Below are positions 46,531-59,247 of a DNA stretch of 64,000 nt, piece after piece. Each line of letters begins with the position of its first letter. Positions within the stretch are counted from its first letter, which is position 1. Source of the DNA: Pontederia crassipes (lineage: Eukaryota > Streptophyta > Magnoliopsida > Commelinales > Pontederiaceae); assembly GCA_030549335.1 (NCBI GenBank), contig CM060183.1, positions 33,974,768 through 34,038,767 on the forward strand. Reading direction: 5' to 3'. Made by a program: the position numbers and the translations under genes. Under the pieces are notes generated by a model, which was not told the origin of the DNA, searched no databases, and was given only the letters and a program-made list of their open reading frames with translations.

Positions 46531-47827
46531 ATGGCAGGCTTGCTCACTACTATTTTCCACTTGCTCCTGATCTCTGTAAGATTACATAAAAGATAGATCT
46601 CGTTCTCTAATAAACTTTTCACGTATATCGAAGTTTTTTTTTTATTTTTAAACTTAAGTTTCATTTACGTAATACGCTTTTTATGAAAAAAAAAATCATA
46701 CAAAGGCGTTTTCAATTTATTCATGCTTGTTCATTGTTCATTATTATTAGCTCGTAGCTGTGAGCCATGCAGCAACGACTCCGGAGGAATATTGGTACTT
46801 AATTCTTCCGAACACCCCCATTCCAAATGCCATCAAAGATATTCTAAATACTGGTAATTGTTCCCTGTTTTTACGCATATGCAGAATGTGTATACATGCT
46901 ACAAATTTGTTTGATCTGTGCTTAAAATTTGTATACCAAGAGAAAATGGTGCCCAATCCAGGTTGAAGTTTCTTATTACTTAATTAATTGCAAAAAAAGA
47001 GTTTTGATTTTGCAGGTGAGAGGCAAAACCTCCACGTTGACGACGGAGAATTCAGAAAATATTTTATCGACAAGAACGTCAACTACAACTATCGTTTTCG
47101 TTACGGGCCTCCTAGAGCTTCCTCAGCCGGTGATAATATGGAGGTCTTAAGGCCTCACTCCGACCCAAGCATCAGTTTATACTTCAAGGAGGAGGACCTC
47201 CTCAGGCCTGGTGCCAAGATGAACTTTGTCTTCCCCAGAATCAACTACGGGGTCACCTTCCTCTCCCGTCAAAGCGCGGAATCCATCCCCTTCTCGTCGG
47301 CAAGGCTTTCCGTGATCTTTAGCCGCTTCTCCATAGAGCCTACATCCGCGTTGGCCAAGTACGTGACAGATTCGCTGATCAAGTGCGATCTGCCGGAGGA
47401 AGAAGGGGAGACGAAGTTCTGTGCCACCTCCCTCGAATCCATGGTGGACTTCAGCACCAGCATCCTCGGGACGAACCAAGTGGAGGCGCACTCTACCGTG
47501 GTGATCAGTAAGGAGGACATGGAGAAACCTGAGCTGTTCTCCGTTACTGGAACCCGCAGGCTCGGCGGTGAAAAGTCGGTGACGTGCCATGAAGCGGTCT
47601 ACCCGTACGCCGTGTTCTACTGCCATACGTTCCCGTCCAGAGCGTACGTCGCGGAGTTGGCGGGGGAGGAGGGCACGAGGGTGGAGGCGGCGGTGGCGTG
47701 CCACACCGACACCAAGGCGTGGAGTCCTGACCACGAGGCTTTCGAGATGCTGAAGGTGAAGCCTGGACAGGCGACCATCTGTCACTTTCTTCCACGAAAT
47801 GACCTCATCTTCAGCCGCAACATTTAG
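46531..47827 (+). CDS. secreted BURP-domain protein
   Basis: Three exons, 46531-46575, 46751-46853 and 47016-47827, with GT-AG introns, giving 319 residues. Exon 1 plus the start of exon 2 encodes a signal peptide (MAGLLTTIFHLLLIS then LVAVSHA, cleavage near residue 22). The mature N terminus has the family segment EEYWYLILPNTPIPNAIKDIL, followed by a short linker without long TxV repeats. The BURP domain spans about 104-310: LYFKEEDLLRPGAKMNFVFP, KFCATSLESMVDF, and four Cys-His pairs at 240, 252, 278 and 305, spaced CH-X10-CH-X24-CH-X25-CH. The usual FF dipeptide is YF and the middle spacer is one short of the common 25-27. Family members act in the apoplast, cell wall or vacuole in seed, anther and stress contexts; biochemical function is not settled. 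The short linker argues against the PG1-beta type and fits BNM2/SCB1-like or a repeat-poor RD22-like form. The ATG has A at -3 and G at +4. Confidence 0.92.
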
Positions 47828-49310
47828 AGCCATCACTTTAGACCATGCATGCATGCATGCATGCATGATTCACGTACCCGTATGCAAGAAAAATTGCTGA
47901 AGTTTACTGAGCTGCATGCAAGTGACTTGCATCTTATGGCTTTATCTTCGGTATCTTATAATTATCCCAACTACGATGGTGTCAAGTGTGAGTCCGAATT
48001 ACGATATATGTAAGTGCATAGTACTATTCGTCGTCGTGCTTGTCTTATTGTTTGTAATTATGCACATCTCGTGTGCTATTATATGCTATACAATACATAA
48101 TTATATATTGCATGTCTTTGGCTCCGTTTTGATGAAGAAAAATTAGAGATAATTCGAGGTTGCTACTCGATCGTTTGTATGACTTAAATCGTAAGTCAAC
48201 TTTTTCTCCGTTGTAAATATTCGTTCTCTATCTAACAAGTTTAAAGTGACGAACTCGTATTAAATGATGATGTCCCACCAAAATTCAACTTTACAATAGT
48301 AAAACACAATTACAAGACTAATCAACGTATGCATAGTTTCTCGGTATTTACGAAATTAGATCTGCTATAAATTTTTTTTTAAAAAAGATTAAATTGATAA
48401 AAGAAGAATACTAAAGTTTTTAACATGATTTTTTACGATTTTTAAATTCAAAATGTTCTACTTATGTAAAATTAGATTCGCTGTTATTCTTTTTTTTAAA
48501 AAATTAAACCGATAAAAAGAACAATCTTAATTCTTGAAATCAGGCACATGGTGTCGTTTGGTTTCAGAACAACTTCTTGGATTAACTACGTGTGCATCCA
48601 AATAGCATAAGAATGGGATTTTAAGTAACAAATATAATATTACAATTTACAATTTTGTTCCCTGTACACTTTTGAAAGTTGAAAAAAAGCAGAATTAAAA
48701 TGTTCCTACATGCAGGAACAACTAGAACGTTCTTTTTTCTTTTTCTTTTTAAAAAATAGTATTGCTGCACTAATATTTTTAATTATAATAAGTATAAACT
48801 AAGCTATTATCAGTTATACTCAATCTAAGAAAACACACTTCTTGACTTTGAAATTTAGAATAGAGGAGTAATAACACATAATATAGGATTCCTAATTTAA
48901 TAATATGAAATTCTTATACCAAACGGTGCCTTATTTTCCTTTCTGATGAAGTTCTTAATGTGGACCGAATCTTGACCTTCATGGCCCATGAGAATTGTTT
49001 GCGTTTCCCAATCGATCAGAGACTTCATGGCTGATGAAAATGATCGACACTAGGATCAGACTTTGCTTGATAATTAGTTTATATTAAGAAATATTTTTTC
49101 GATATAAAAATTAATATTCACATGATGTCATTTTCTTTTACATGATTCTTTTCGGTCAAAATCCATCGGTATTAAGAGTTATTAATACCCAACTAATCAG
49201 ATGTTTAGACATGAGACGATTTTGGATAAATCCAAGCTAAGCTGATTCTCGATCTCGGGACTACTAAAAGTCATCATCTCATGGTAAAACTTCACTAACA
49301 ATGTTCATAC
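47828..49310. other. 3' flank of the BURP gene and intergenic DNA
   Basis: Begins with five tandem CATG/ATGC units (about 47846-47867) in the likely 3' UTR. A MITE candidate lies at 48550-48930. The rest is AT-rich with no gene. Confidence 0.45.
48550..48930. mobile_element. candidate MITE (GGTGTCGTTTGGT termini)
   Basis: The left end GGTGTCGTTTGGTTTCAGAA matches the reverse complement of the right end (GGCACCGTTTGGTATAAGAA) at 16 of 20 positions. Length is 381 bp with an AT-rich interior. PIF/Harbinger-like or hAT-like; no matching target duplication. Confidence 0.5.
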
Positions 49311-52300
49311 TCTTGAGGACAAGGTCCTCTCATTCATCGCATGAGACAAACATATAGATTATATAATATAATGGATCAATATGAAGGATCAATAAAAGCA
49401 TCATGAGCACTTGCTCATCATTCATGTTCTTTCGTTCATCTTGGAAGTATTCATTCGTTCGTACTTTCGTACGTTCATTCATTCATTCACTTATTCATTT
49501 TTTCATTCATTTTTTGGAAGAGCTCTTCATTCCTTTAGGTAATATCATTGCCTGCATTTGTAGTGCTACTATCTAGATCATTATGAATCAGTGAGTGATT
49601 AGTGCCACGGCCAGCCCTGTCGAGCTGGGATGACATCGTACAAAGAGGAAACATCCGTAAGGGAGAAACTCCCATCTAGATAGGACAAATGGTAACCCGT
49701 GAGGGAGTGCCTTGCTTAGGGCTTGCTCAACTTCCCCCATCATAGTGGACTTTTCTTTCAATCCAAAGATCGATCAAGGTCGTATGGAGCAAAGCTCCGT
49801 ATCATGTGGACATATCTTTCAATCTGTAAATTGGTCAAGACCATATGGAGTAAAGCTCCGAATTCTGTGGACCTATCTCCCAATCCGTAGATTGGTCAAG
49901 GCCGTATGGAGCAAAGCTCCGACTCTTCTTTAAGTTCATTTCATTATTTAACAATAAGGTGGACAGAAGTTTTATAAATCAGAGGAGTTCGATTTGAGTC
50001 ATGTTCTCTTCTGTTCACACAACGGTTGATCATTAGTAAAATGATCGTTCGTTGTAAGTCTATTCAGCAGTCGTCCGATAGGAGAAAATAGACGCTCATT
50101 CATTAGTCTTTCGGTCGACCGAAGAGGTAGCGGTCAACCATTTGATGTTCAATCTTCATTCATTTCATGATCATATTCGTTCAACTTCAATCAAGTGGAC
50201 GGAAGCTTACTAAATCAGAAGGGTCGGTTAAAGTTGTATTCTTCCCGTCCACATAACGTACGCCCGAAGAGTGAGGTCGTCCGTCATAACTTGTGAATAT
50301 CCTTGGACTTCCGATCGAGAGTTTCGGACGGCCGACGGTCCACTATACTCTACCATTCGATAACGGACGCCCGGGATCAGTCGACCGTTTCTACTAGGTA
50401 GAACTGTAGGTCATTTGTGAAAGTCTTTACGTTCCAATTGATTTTCGAAACACTATATTCTATAATTAATTCCGATCTACATCTAAGATTAACTATCATC
50501 CAGAGAACGTTCAAACAAAGTTTATATTCATTTCATGCATCATATCTCCTTTGCTTCATTCATAGCTTTGTCCATTTCCATATCATACTTTAGTTTATTG
50601 TCATGTCATGCATTATTTTCCTTTTCATACAACTAGCCATCTTCTTAAATTGACATCAATTCATAACTCATCATTAGGTCTTTAACAAGAATCATCACTT
50701 CGTACATGCCTATCCTTATCATTCTTAACCACATATCCTAACCAACTAATAAGAATTAAAGTACAAAACCACAACCTGACTTCTACAATCTTAAACATGT
50801 ATAATCATATGAGAAGAACTTCTAATACGGAGGATTAAGCAATCATATGGCAGCAATTCTCCAACTTAGAAGTCATCTAATCGGTGCATCATTTGATAAC
50901 ATATAAGCGTTCATATCTTGGTAACATATCATGGCATTAACCAACTTCTTCTTATCATAATTCCAATAACTTGACATGCATTTCATTATAACATCATAAT
51001 GCATCAACCTCTTTCTCCCTATTCGTTCTATTGCTCATTTCATTCGATAATAAATCAGGTGGACAGAGGCTTGACAAATCAGAGGGTTCGATTAGAGTCG
51101 AATTCCTTCTGTCCACGTACCGAATGCTCGGAAGTCAACCGGTCGTTCGTCTTTAGATCTTTTCAGTGGTCGTCCGAAGAGGGAGCGGACGACCGTTTGT
51201 CATTTCGTAGTGGCTCATCATTGTTCTTCATGTGGTTCATGAGAGTCATCACCATTCATCATTCATGAAAGATCATATCAAGTTGACATCACATTCTATC
51301 AGTTCCGTTTGATCAGAAGAAAGGATAACATAGTTCTGTTGGGCATAATTCACTTCGTAGAAAGATCAGATATTAAATACGTAAATAAGAGTCCATAAAT
51401 CATAAGATTATCAATGGTCAGGACCCAAGTCGAGTACAGAAAAACTCGGGCTGAGTTCTTGACTGAATCAAACTCGGAAATTCCGAGTGGGAACCCTGGC
51501 TGAGTCAGGGTCATACCTGGCCGAGCTGTGTGCGCGATCGGATCGAAAAAGTCGAGCCGCCCGATCGTCTTCACCGATCGATACCCGAGTCAGATCAGGC
51601 AGAGCCTGGGACGGGTTACTGGTGTGAGTCGACCCCGGGTTAAATCGGAGGGCATTTGGTGTAATTTACCCTAAAAAGAAGTGGATGCCTCTATCTCTAC
51701 CTACGTAGTACGTACGTCCCAGCGGGTCATGTCGGAGAGGGTGGTGTGTATTTATCATCTTCGGTTAATCGACGACAAAATATTTATAAAATTGACTCAT
51801 CAACAGACGAGATCGATCTTTATCATTATCATCTTCTACAAAGCATGCACTTATAATTTTATCAATTTTTGGGAATAGAATAACTACATAGTATTAGGAG
51901 GATTTTTAGAAGGATGAAATAGAAGAATTTAACATTTTTTTAAACTCTGTTTCAAACCAAAAATGCATTCATCGGATATGACCAAAAAGATAAACGTAAA
52001 TAATTTTAAAAAATTTAAGTAGTTAGAAAGAGTAATATTAATAATTTTATGTTTTTAATACTTTCTTTTCACGTACCGGCTGATGATAATTTTAATTTAA
52101 TTCAGCACATCATATAAAGAGCAGTTAATAAAGTAAAATGTTTTGTTTATTACGAATTTAACGAAGATTAAATTCTTAATCTCTAACTTTTATATCAGCT
52201 TAAGCACAGATTTAGCGCGCATAAGGGCGTTTCGTAATTGGAATGAGATTTTGCCAAACAAATTTTTTTTTGACGTGAATTCAAAGTGGAATCAAATCAC

Positions 52301-54285
52301 ATCTTTCCAGGGTCGAACCTGATTTCACCCTTTTCATTTTATTGACGTGACGTTTTTTTTAGTTTTACATAATATTTTTTATTATTTTCTCTCTTTTATC
52401 TTTTTTCATATAATTAAACTAATTTATTGATTAAATCTAAAATATTTATTTAAATGACTAATATAATATTATTTATTAATTATTACTTCACTAAAATTTG
52501 TAATATTTTGTGAAATATAAATTATTTAAAAATAATTTATTATAATTAAATTCTATATATTTTTAATAAAAATTTAAATTATAATGTTTTTCTTTTAAAA
52601 TTTTTACTAGGATAATGTTTTTGCTTTCAAATGTCGAAAATTTTAAACCCCATGGATTAAATCAAAGAAATATGGAAGTTTTCCGAGAACTCTACGACGT
52701 TTATGCATTACGTCCGTGTCCGGGGGCACATGGCCGTACAAGTGTGGTGTGCCATAAGCAACAAATACATAATTGGCATATATGCCCCGTCCTTTGAAAA
52801 GATTTGTGGGATATTTGGTACCTCATGAAGCTTATCTCATTCACCAAATGATCAGACGACAAAACTTAATAATATTCTTGATTACTAAATAGGTACTCGA
52901 TTTTTTTTTCTGTCCTGATTCCCTCCGTTCGATCATTTTCAATGCAATGTCTAATTAGTCCTTAGATATCACCATTTTCTCCAAAACTCTCAAACGAATG
53001 CTGCTTTATTTTTTGGATTAATTATGTGATACTATAACTCAAATGAAAGTTAGCCCAATTGCCTCCCAGCCTTGTTTGATGCTAAATAATATATATATAT
53101 ATATATGTAATTGCCTAAAATATGTTGCGAAACTAGGATTGACATCCGACCCTGTTCGGGGTGGGAGACACTACCCCGATCCGATCCCGTCGACCGGCCC
53201 CCGTCCCCAACCCCGACTCGAATCCCAGGTTCGGGGGAGTTTTATCCCCCGTCCCGATCCCCGCGGGGGGTTCGAGCCCCGCGGTTCCCGATTTCCCGAA
53301 TTTTTATAACTTTTTTCTAGCGAGAATCGTCTTTGTTCTCCTCAAATGAGCGTTTTTGGCGTAAGCCCAAAAGTCGGACTCCTACGGATTGAATTGAGTC
53401 AAATCGGTCAAAATACTAATCAAAACTGATTAAAATCGGTCAAAATCGGGTTGTCCACTTTTTTTGTTCAGCCAAATTTTTTTACTAAGAGATAATTTGA
53501 TAAAAATACTATTATAAATTTAGAAAATATTCAAAGATGAACTTTCTCCATAAACATTCATATTAGCACATAGTCTCCTCTTTCATTTATACATGTCTAT
53601 TTATTTTCACTTTGCTACTATTATTAATGTGGAGACTATTTTTTATATTCACTTGGGTGCGGAGATTCGGGGCCCCGTGGGACGGGAACAACTCCCCCGT
53701 CTCAATCCCCGAAAAGGATTGGGGGCAATTTTCCCTCATTTCCGATCTCACGAGAAAAAAAATTTTCTAAATTCGAAACTCCGATCGAGAATTTCCCGTG
53801 GGGCATCGTAGGTGGCAGGAATATTGCCATCCCAATGTGAAACCACTGTTTTTAATCTCAAAGGAAGAATATAATTATTCTATAAAATTCGATCATATTC
53901 TCATTTTTTTTTCAATTTTTGCAACTATATTTTTTAAAAATTTTTAATCATATATTAATTTTATTGTTATTATAATATTGAGCGTCAACTATGTATAATA
54001 AAATATCTTAGTTATGCTGATACTTGCGTACGGGCGAAACTCAAAACTATTTTGAGCCTAATAATTAACTATTATCCCATCTCCATTGCATCACTTTTAA
54101 CATGCCACAAGGGTTAGATCGAAAATATAAATACAACATCTACGGACCTTTGTTTTTTTTCCTTTACCCAGTTAAAAATGTATTTTAGTTTGCTAACGAA
54201 AAAATATTGGATAAAATAAAGGTGTTTCTTATCGCACCTTATTTTTTATATTTTTTATCATTAAATTTTCATCCGATTATGATAA
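49311..54285. repeat. duplicated block A, second copy
   Basis: Same order and strand as 39237-44806. It lacks about 395 bp of the repeat array (joined at CGCCCGAAGAGTG near 50265, a GAA microhomology) and about 280 bp near 51632. It gains about 25 bp near 51480. It lacks the first 510 bp of the LTR region that precedes the first copy. Confidence 0.95.
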
Positions 54286-54432
54286 GTTATTTGAAAATTT
54301 TAATTATGAACCGTTAAATTTAAATATAATTATACAAAAAATAAGATGATATAAGAAAGATCAAAATTGAATCCAAATTTATTATATCCATGTACTACTT
54401 AAGGCCTTGAGTACGTACGTACTACTTAAGGC
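54286..54432. other. junction between block A' and block B'
   Basis: About 145 bp not matched by either block. It ends in two direct copies of GTACTACTTAAGGC (54392-54405 and 54419-54432) separated by CTTGAGTACGTAC. Block B homology starts at GCTAGCGATC (54431). The repeat overlaps the breakpoint and looks like repair-associated filler. Confidence 0.75.
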
Positions 54433-54922
54433 TAGCGATCATGCTACTTTCGCAGCCATCGGTCTTCCTCTTTCGGCGCGTGATGCAAGGAAGCAGGTGA
54501 ACTTGGCCCCTGAGAAATGACTCATGCGCGAACTCCCATCTGTCAGGATCTACCTTCTTGAATCCCTGAAAATAATAAACAAGAGATCGGCAACATGCGG
54601 CGTGGACTGTGAGGCTATGTACATAATTATAAGATGGGATTTAACCAATTAATGAAGGAACTAGCTAGGAACTAACATAAGTGTTCAGCTGGCGAACGAA
54701 GCTGGAGAAGTTGCTGTGCTTGAAGTAGGAAGGGAGGAGGAACTGCGAGAAGCCATTGGAATCGAGCACAAGAAAGCTGTTGTTGCCCTTCCCCCACCTG
54801 ATCAACGAATCGCTTCTGGGGTCGCTCACCATCTGATACGTCTTGGCGACGAAGGGTGCGACTTGCTGCTGTCTGGCTTGGACATTACTACTCCAGTTCA
54901 TATCACTGCTCGTCCTTTCCAT
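54422..54922 (-). pseudogene. 3'-truncated HSF-C copy with intact DNA-binding-domain ORF
   Basis: Exon 1 (54922-54677) is identical to 22819-22574 over its full length. The 111-nt intron and both splice sites are kept. Exon 2 is shared only to residue 127, with one silent change (a His codon, CAC to CAT). Beyond the breakpoint it reads Leu, Lys, then TAG at 54424-54422. The predicted product is 129 residues: the full DNA-binding domain (21-113) and RRKRK nuclear signal, with no HR-A/B trimerisation region and no C terminus. The promoter block and TATA box are duplicated too, with an 11-bp insertion in the leader just before the ATG. It could be a dead fragment without its own 3' UTR, or a small HSF able to bind DNA as a monomer. 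Sequence alone does not decide. Confidence 0.8.
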
Positions 54923-54935
54923 TCCACCAAGTAGG

Positions 54936-57000
54936 GAGCCTAAAAGATAAGGTATACCTGGTGTGCCTCTTTATCTCTCTCTCACCTCACCCTCCTGACT
55001 TGTAAGCACTATATATGAAGGCAAGACTAATTAACTTAGAAAGTGAGTACTGTTGTGTTGTCCCTATCTGACACCCTTGTAATACATCTTTCTATCTCCT
55101 TTTTCTCCTGATATTTGTGGCTCTTCATCTTTTCGGATGAACAAAAAAGCTGTGTTTAACTAATTTAACAGAGAGAGAACTGAGAGAAGAGACAAGGGAA
55201 ATAATGGTAATGTACTTTTAACCTGGAATCTGGGGGCCTTTTATAGGACTAAGGCTTCAACTGTGAGCCTTTGGGGGACGAAAGAAGGATGAGCACAAAA
55301 GGGGACAGGCAGGTTACGCGTGTCACGTTCCTGATTCTTCGGACCCAGACGCTTAGATCCTTCGTTGCGTCACTTGGCAATTTGGCATCGACAATCAATA
55401 CCCTTCGCTGGTGCACGAACGGCATTAGTAAAGCAATTATATAACGCACAGTGCATGACCCAGGAAAAGAAGAGAGAGAGAGATGAAAGACGACCAGGAG
55501 AAGTGATTCAGCAGGCTCCATTGCATCAGCGTATCAGATTTTCTTGCTTCTTATCTTCTTTTTCAGCTTGCTAAATGGGGAAATGAGGGATGATTAATTT
55601 ATGTCGCGGTTTATAGCTAACTAGGGTTGATTTATTTGGCAGTTCATACTTCATAGGGTTACTAACCAAATCTGTGGGCGGTGCCGATGCGTATGATATC
55701 ATGATCGATGCTTTATATATATTTAATTAGTGAGGCCTGTCAGGCCTCCAGTTACTATTTTCAAGTATATGTAGACAGGAGAGATGATGAAAGAGAGAGA
55801 GAGAGCTGTATGAAAAGTTGTCAACGGTGGCCACGGAGTTGTTGGACACTTGGACATCATGCCTCCATAAGACTAGCCAGCGCTCCCCTTGCCCACTTAG
55901 GCAAGATTTCTAGTTATTCCGAGTTGACGCATTTCTTGTGATCTTTAGTTCTCACTTAATTATATGTTGTGTGAGTTTCCAAATAATCGTGGGAGAACTA
56001 TTATTCGTCGTTTCTAATATAAAGCCAATTTTCCTTGAGACTCCAAACTCATATATAGAAGTTGAATGATCAATCTTCACATTATATATATCTTTTCTAT
56101 TATAATTTAAAAAAAAAACATATTCAGGGTATTTTTTGTTGTCAAATTTGTGACGATTTAATTCGCACTTGATTAATATATATGCACACTGTCCATGAGT
56201 TAGTACATCGAGTTTAATTAATTTGATAAATTCATTTTTTACGTGTATTTGAAGGTGACAAAAAATATTTCAACAAAAATATTTTACATTAAAAAAAATT
56301 TAAACTTAAAAATTTTATTATTTGAACGAGGAGAAGCCGTACTTTAAGTATTCTTTATGGTTGATGATTGATGATCAAAGCGTTCGTAGTAATGTCTGTT
56401 GACGTCCCTGCCTTTTTCGTCTCTATCGTGGACCGGACCCATGTCCGCCGTTCATTCTTGGATCGAGGCTTAGCGCAACCCCGTCCCAATTTTTGCGGGG
56501 TGGCCAAATTTCGAACCTTGTTTTTTTAACAAAATAATAAAAATTAATAATCTCACCAAAAAAATTAATGAAATGATATATAATAATATAATTATTTAAC
56601 ATAATGCAACATAATATTTCATTATACAATATTAAGATTTTGATAAAATATTTTTTTCTCAAAAAAATGATGTTATTAAACTAATCTAAATACTTTTTTA
56701 TATTAGTTTTGAGAATCCAATCCCACAGGAGGAGAAAGATAAAAACATCCCCATGAACGGATTGGATATTCCTGCAAGTAATCTTGATTCCAGACCCTCC
56801 GTTGGAGATTATTTTTAAAACCTTTTTTTAAATGATGCTGATGTTTCCAAATTTTGATAATTAGATTATTTTACTGCATATTGTTATTGAAATTTGAATG
56901 AACCCGAATTTCAAGGAAAGTGAACCCATTGAAAACTTTAATAAGTAATTAGTAATTACATTTTCATTTTCATTCCAATATAGTGATAAACTTTAATATT
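54936..57000. other. upstream region of the truncated HSF copy
   Basis: Copy of 22819-24900. The TATA box (CTATAAAAGG on the - strand) is at 55237-55246. No independent gene. Confidence 0.5.
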
Positions 57001-58950
57001 ACTCATATTCAACTTTGGATTTTTTTTAATCAACGGTTGAAGTTCTGATATTTAATTTTTTTGTTGTTATGTAAAGCAATCTTCATTTTATTATTTGATA
57101 CTAGTGCATGAATGATGAATATTACAAAAAGATATAATATATAAATAAATTAAATAAAATATATGATAATTCTAAAAAATAATTTATTAGTATTTAAAAT
57201 TTAGTCTATTTTATGAATTTTAAAACTCGATTAAAATATCAAGATCACAATTTCTGCTTAAATTATTTTTTTAATAAATAATTAATTATTGTCCAAAAGT
57301 AAAATTATTTTTACCATATTTTTAATTTCATTTATAACAAATCTTAATTTTCATGGGACTCAAATTGTATTCTTTGTTTAAATTATTTTTAATTTGAAAA
57401 TAAAACAATATCTAGTAGAAAATGAAATAGTACAATACTTTATTATACTTATACATTACCTTTTAGAAAGAAAAGATTATTTATTTTAATCATACTAAAA
57501 TTGAATATTTATTTTTATTTCTGAAATAATGCATTATCTTCTAAGAAGGAAATGTTACTTTTATATTATACTTGCATATTCTCTTTTAGGAAAAAAATAT
57601 TATTTATTTTAATCATCCTCAAATTTAAGTAAAAAGAAAGATTAATCTTAACTCAAGTTGAATTATTTATTTTAAATTATTTTTTATTTCCAAAATAATA
57701 AATTATCTTTAGAAAGGAATTATTTTTATTTATACTCAATTTGGAAGAAAATATTATTTATTTTAATCATACTAAAAAGAATCTACTTCTAATCAAAATA
57801 TGCTCATAAATTTAATATTGTTTTATTTTTTTGTTACCTTATATAACAAACTAATATAAGATAAATTTTATTTTCTTTTAATCATACTCAAATTGATAAG
57901 TAGAAAAGATTAATGCTAACTTTGACTCAAATTAAATTATTTATTTTAAATTATTTTTAATTCCTCAAATAGCAAAATTTATTTTAAATAGGAATTATTT
58001 ATTACTTGAATATTAACTTTTAGAAGGAAAATATTATTTATTTTAATCATACTCAAATTGATAAAAAGGAAAGATTAATCTCAATTTGACTCAACTTGAA
58101 TTATTCATTTTAAATTATTTTTTAATTCAGAAAATAAAATAATATTTTTTAAAAAGGAATTATTTTTACTTGTAATCATATTTAAATTGACAAAAAAATT
58201 ATATATTGATATTAATTCAACTAAATAAAGAATCTGGTTCTTATTCCTAAATTTAATTTTCTTTTATTTTTGTTACCTTATATAACAAATTAATACAACA
58301 ATTATTTTGTTTTAATCAAACTCAATTTGATAAAAAGAAAACGATTAATATTTATTTATCTCAAATTGATTTAATTATTTTAAATTGTTTTTTCATTCCG
58401 AAAAGACAAATTTCTTTTAAGTAGAAATTAATATTTACTTGTATATTATATTTTTGAAAGAAAATATTATTTATTTTAAACATACCCAAATTTATAAAAA
58501 GGAAAGATTAATATTAATTTGACTCAATTTTGAATTAGTTATTTTAATTTTGAAGATAACTAATTATCTTTTAAAAAGAAATTATTTTTACTTTAAGGAT
58601 TAATCTAAATTTGATTCAAATTTAATTATTTATTTTAAATTATTTTTTCATTATGAAAATAATAAATTGTGTATTAAAAGGAATTATTTTTACTTTCATG
58701 TTATCTTTGAAAAGAAAATATTATTTGTTTTAATCATACTCAAATTGTTAAAAAGTAAAGATTAACTAAATTTGTCTCAAATTGAATTAATTATTTAATT
58801 ACGAAAATAATAAATTATCTTTTAAAAATAAATTATTGGTAGAAAAGGAATTATTTTTATTACCTTAAATAACAAACTTTAAGATAAAATTTTATTTCTT
58901 AGAAATTTTAAATTAAATTTATATATAATTTACCTTATATAAAAATTTGA
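57000..58950. repeat. degenerate AT-rich tandem array, second copy
   Basis: Counterpart of 24900-26770, with the same TTTATTTTAATCATACTC phrase and small indels between units. Confidence 0.7.
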
Positions 58951-58971
58951 CATACTTATTACTTTTACATC

Positions 58972-58975
<4 letters not shown>

Positions 58976-59049
<74 letters not shown>
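58976..59049. repeat. (TA)n microsatellite
   Basis: Counterpart of 26811-26866 but about 18 bp longer. Confidence 0.95.
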
Positions 59050-59050
<1 letters not shown>

Positions 59051-59247
59051 GCACTCACTTGTAAGAGAATCCCGACTCAGCCACTGAGAACGTTGCGATC
59101 ATGTACGTATTTGTAATTCTGCTATTTTTTCCAATTGAAACTTATGGATGTCGAGAGCTATTAGCATTCAATTAATTCGATAGGAGCAATTCGATTAATT
59201 CGATAGGAGCAATATAAATAAATTATGATCAAAATAATGACTCTTAA

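Noticed and set aside
47177..47866. 229-aa - strand ORF opposite the BURP exon
   Set aside because: It is the antisense shadow of a GC-rich coding exon.
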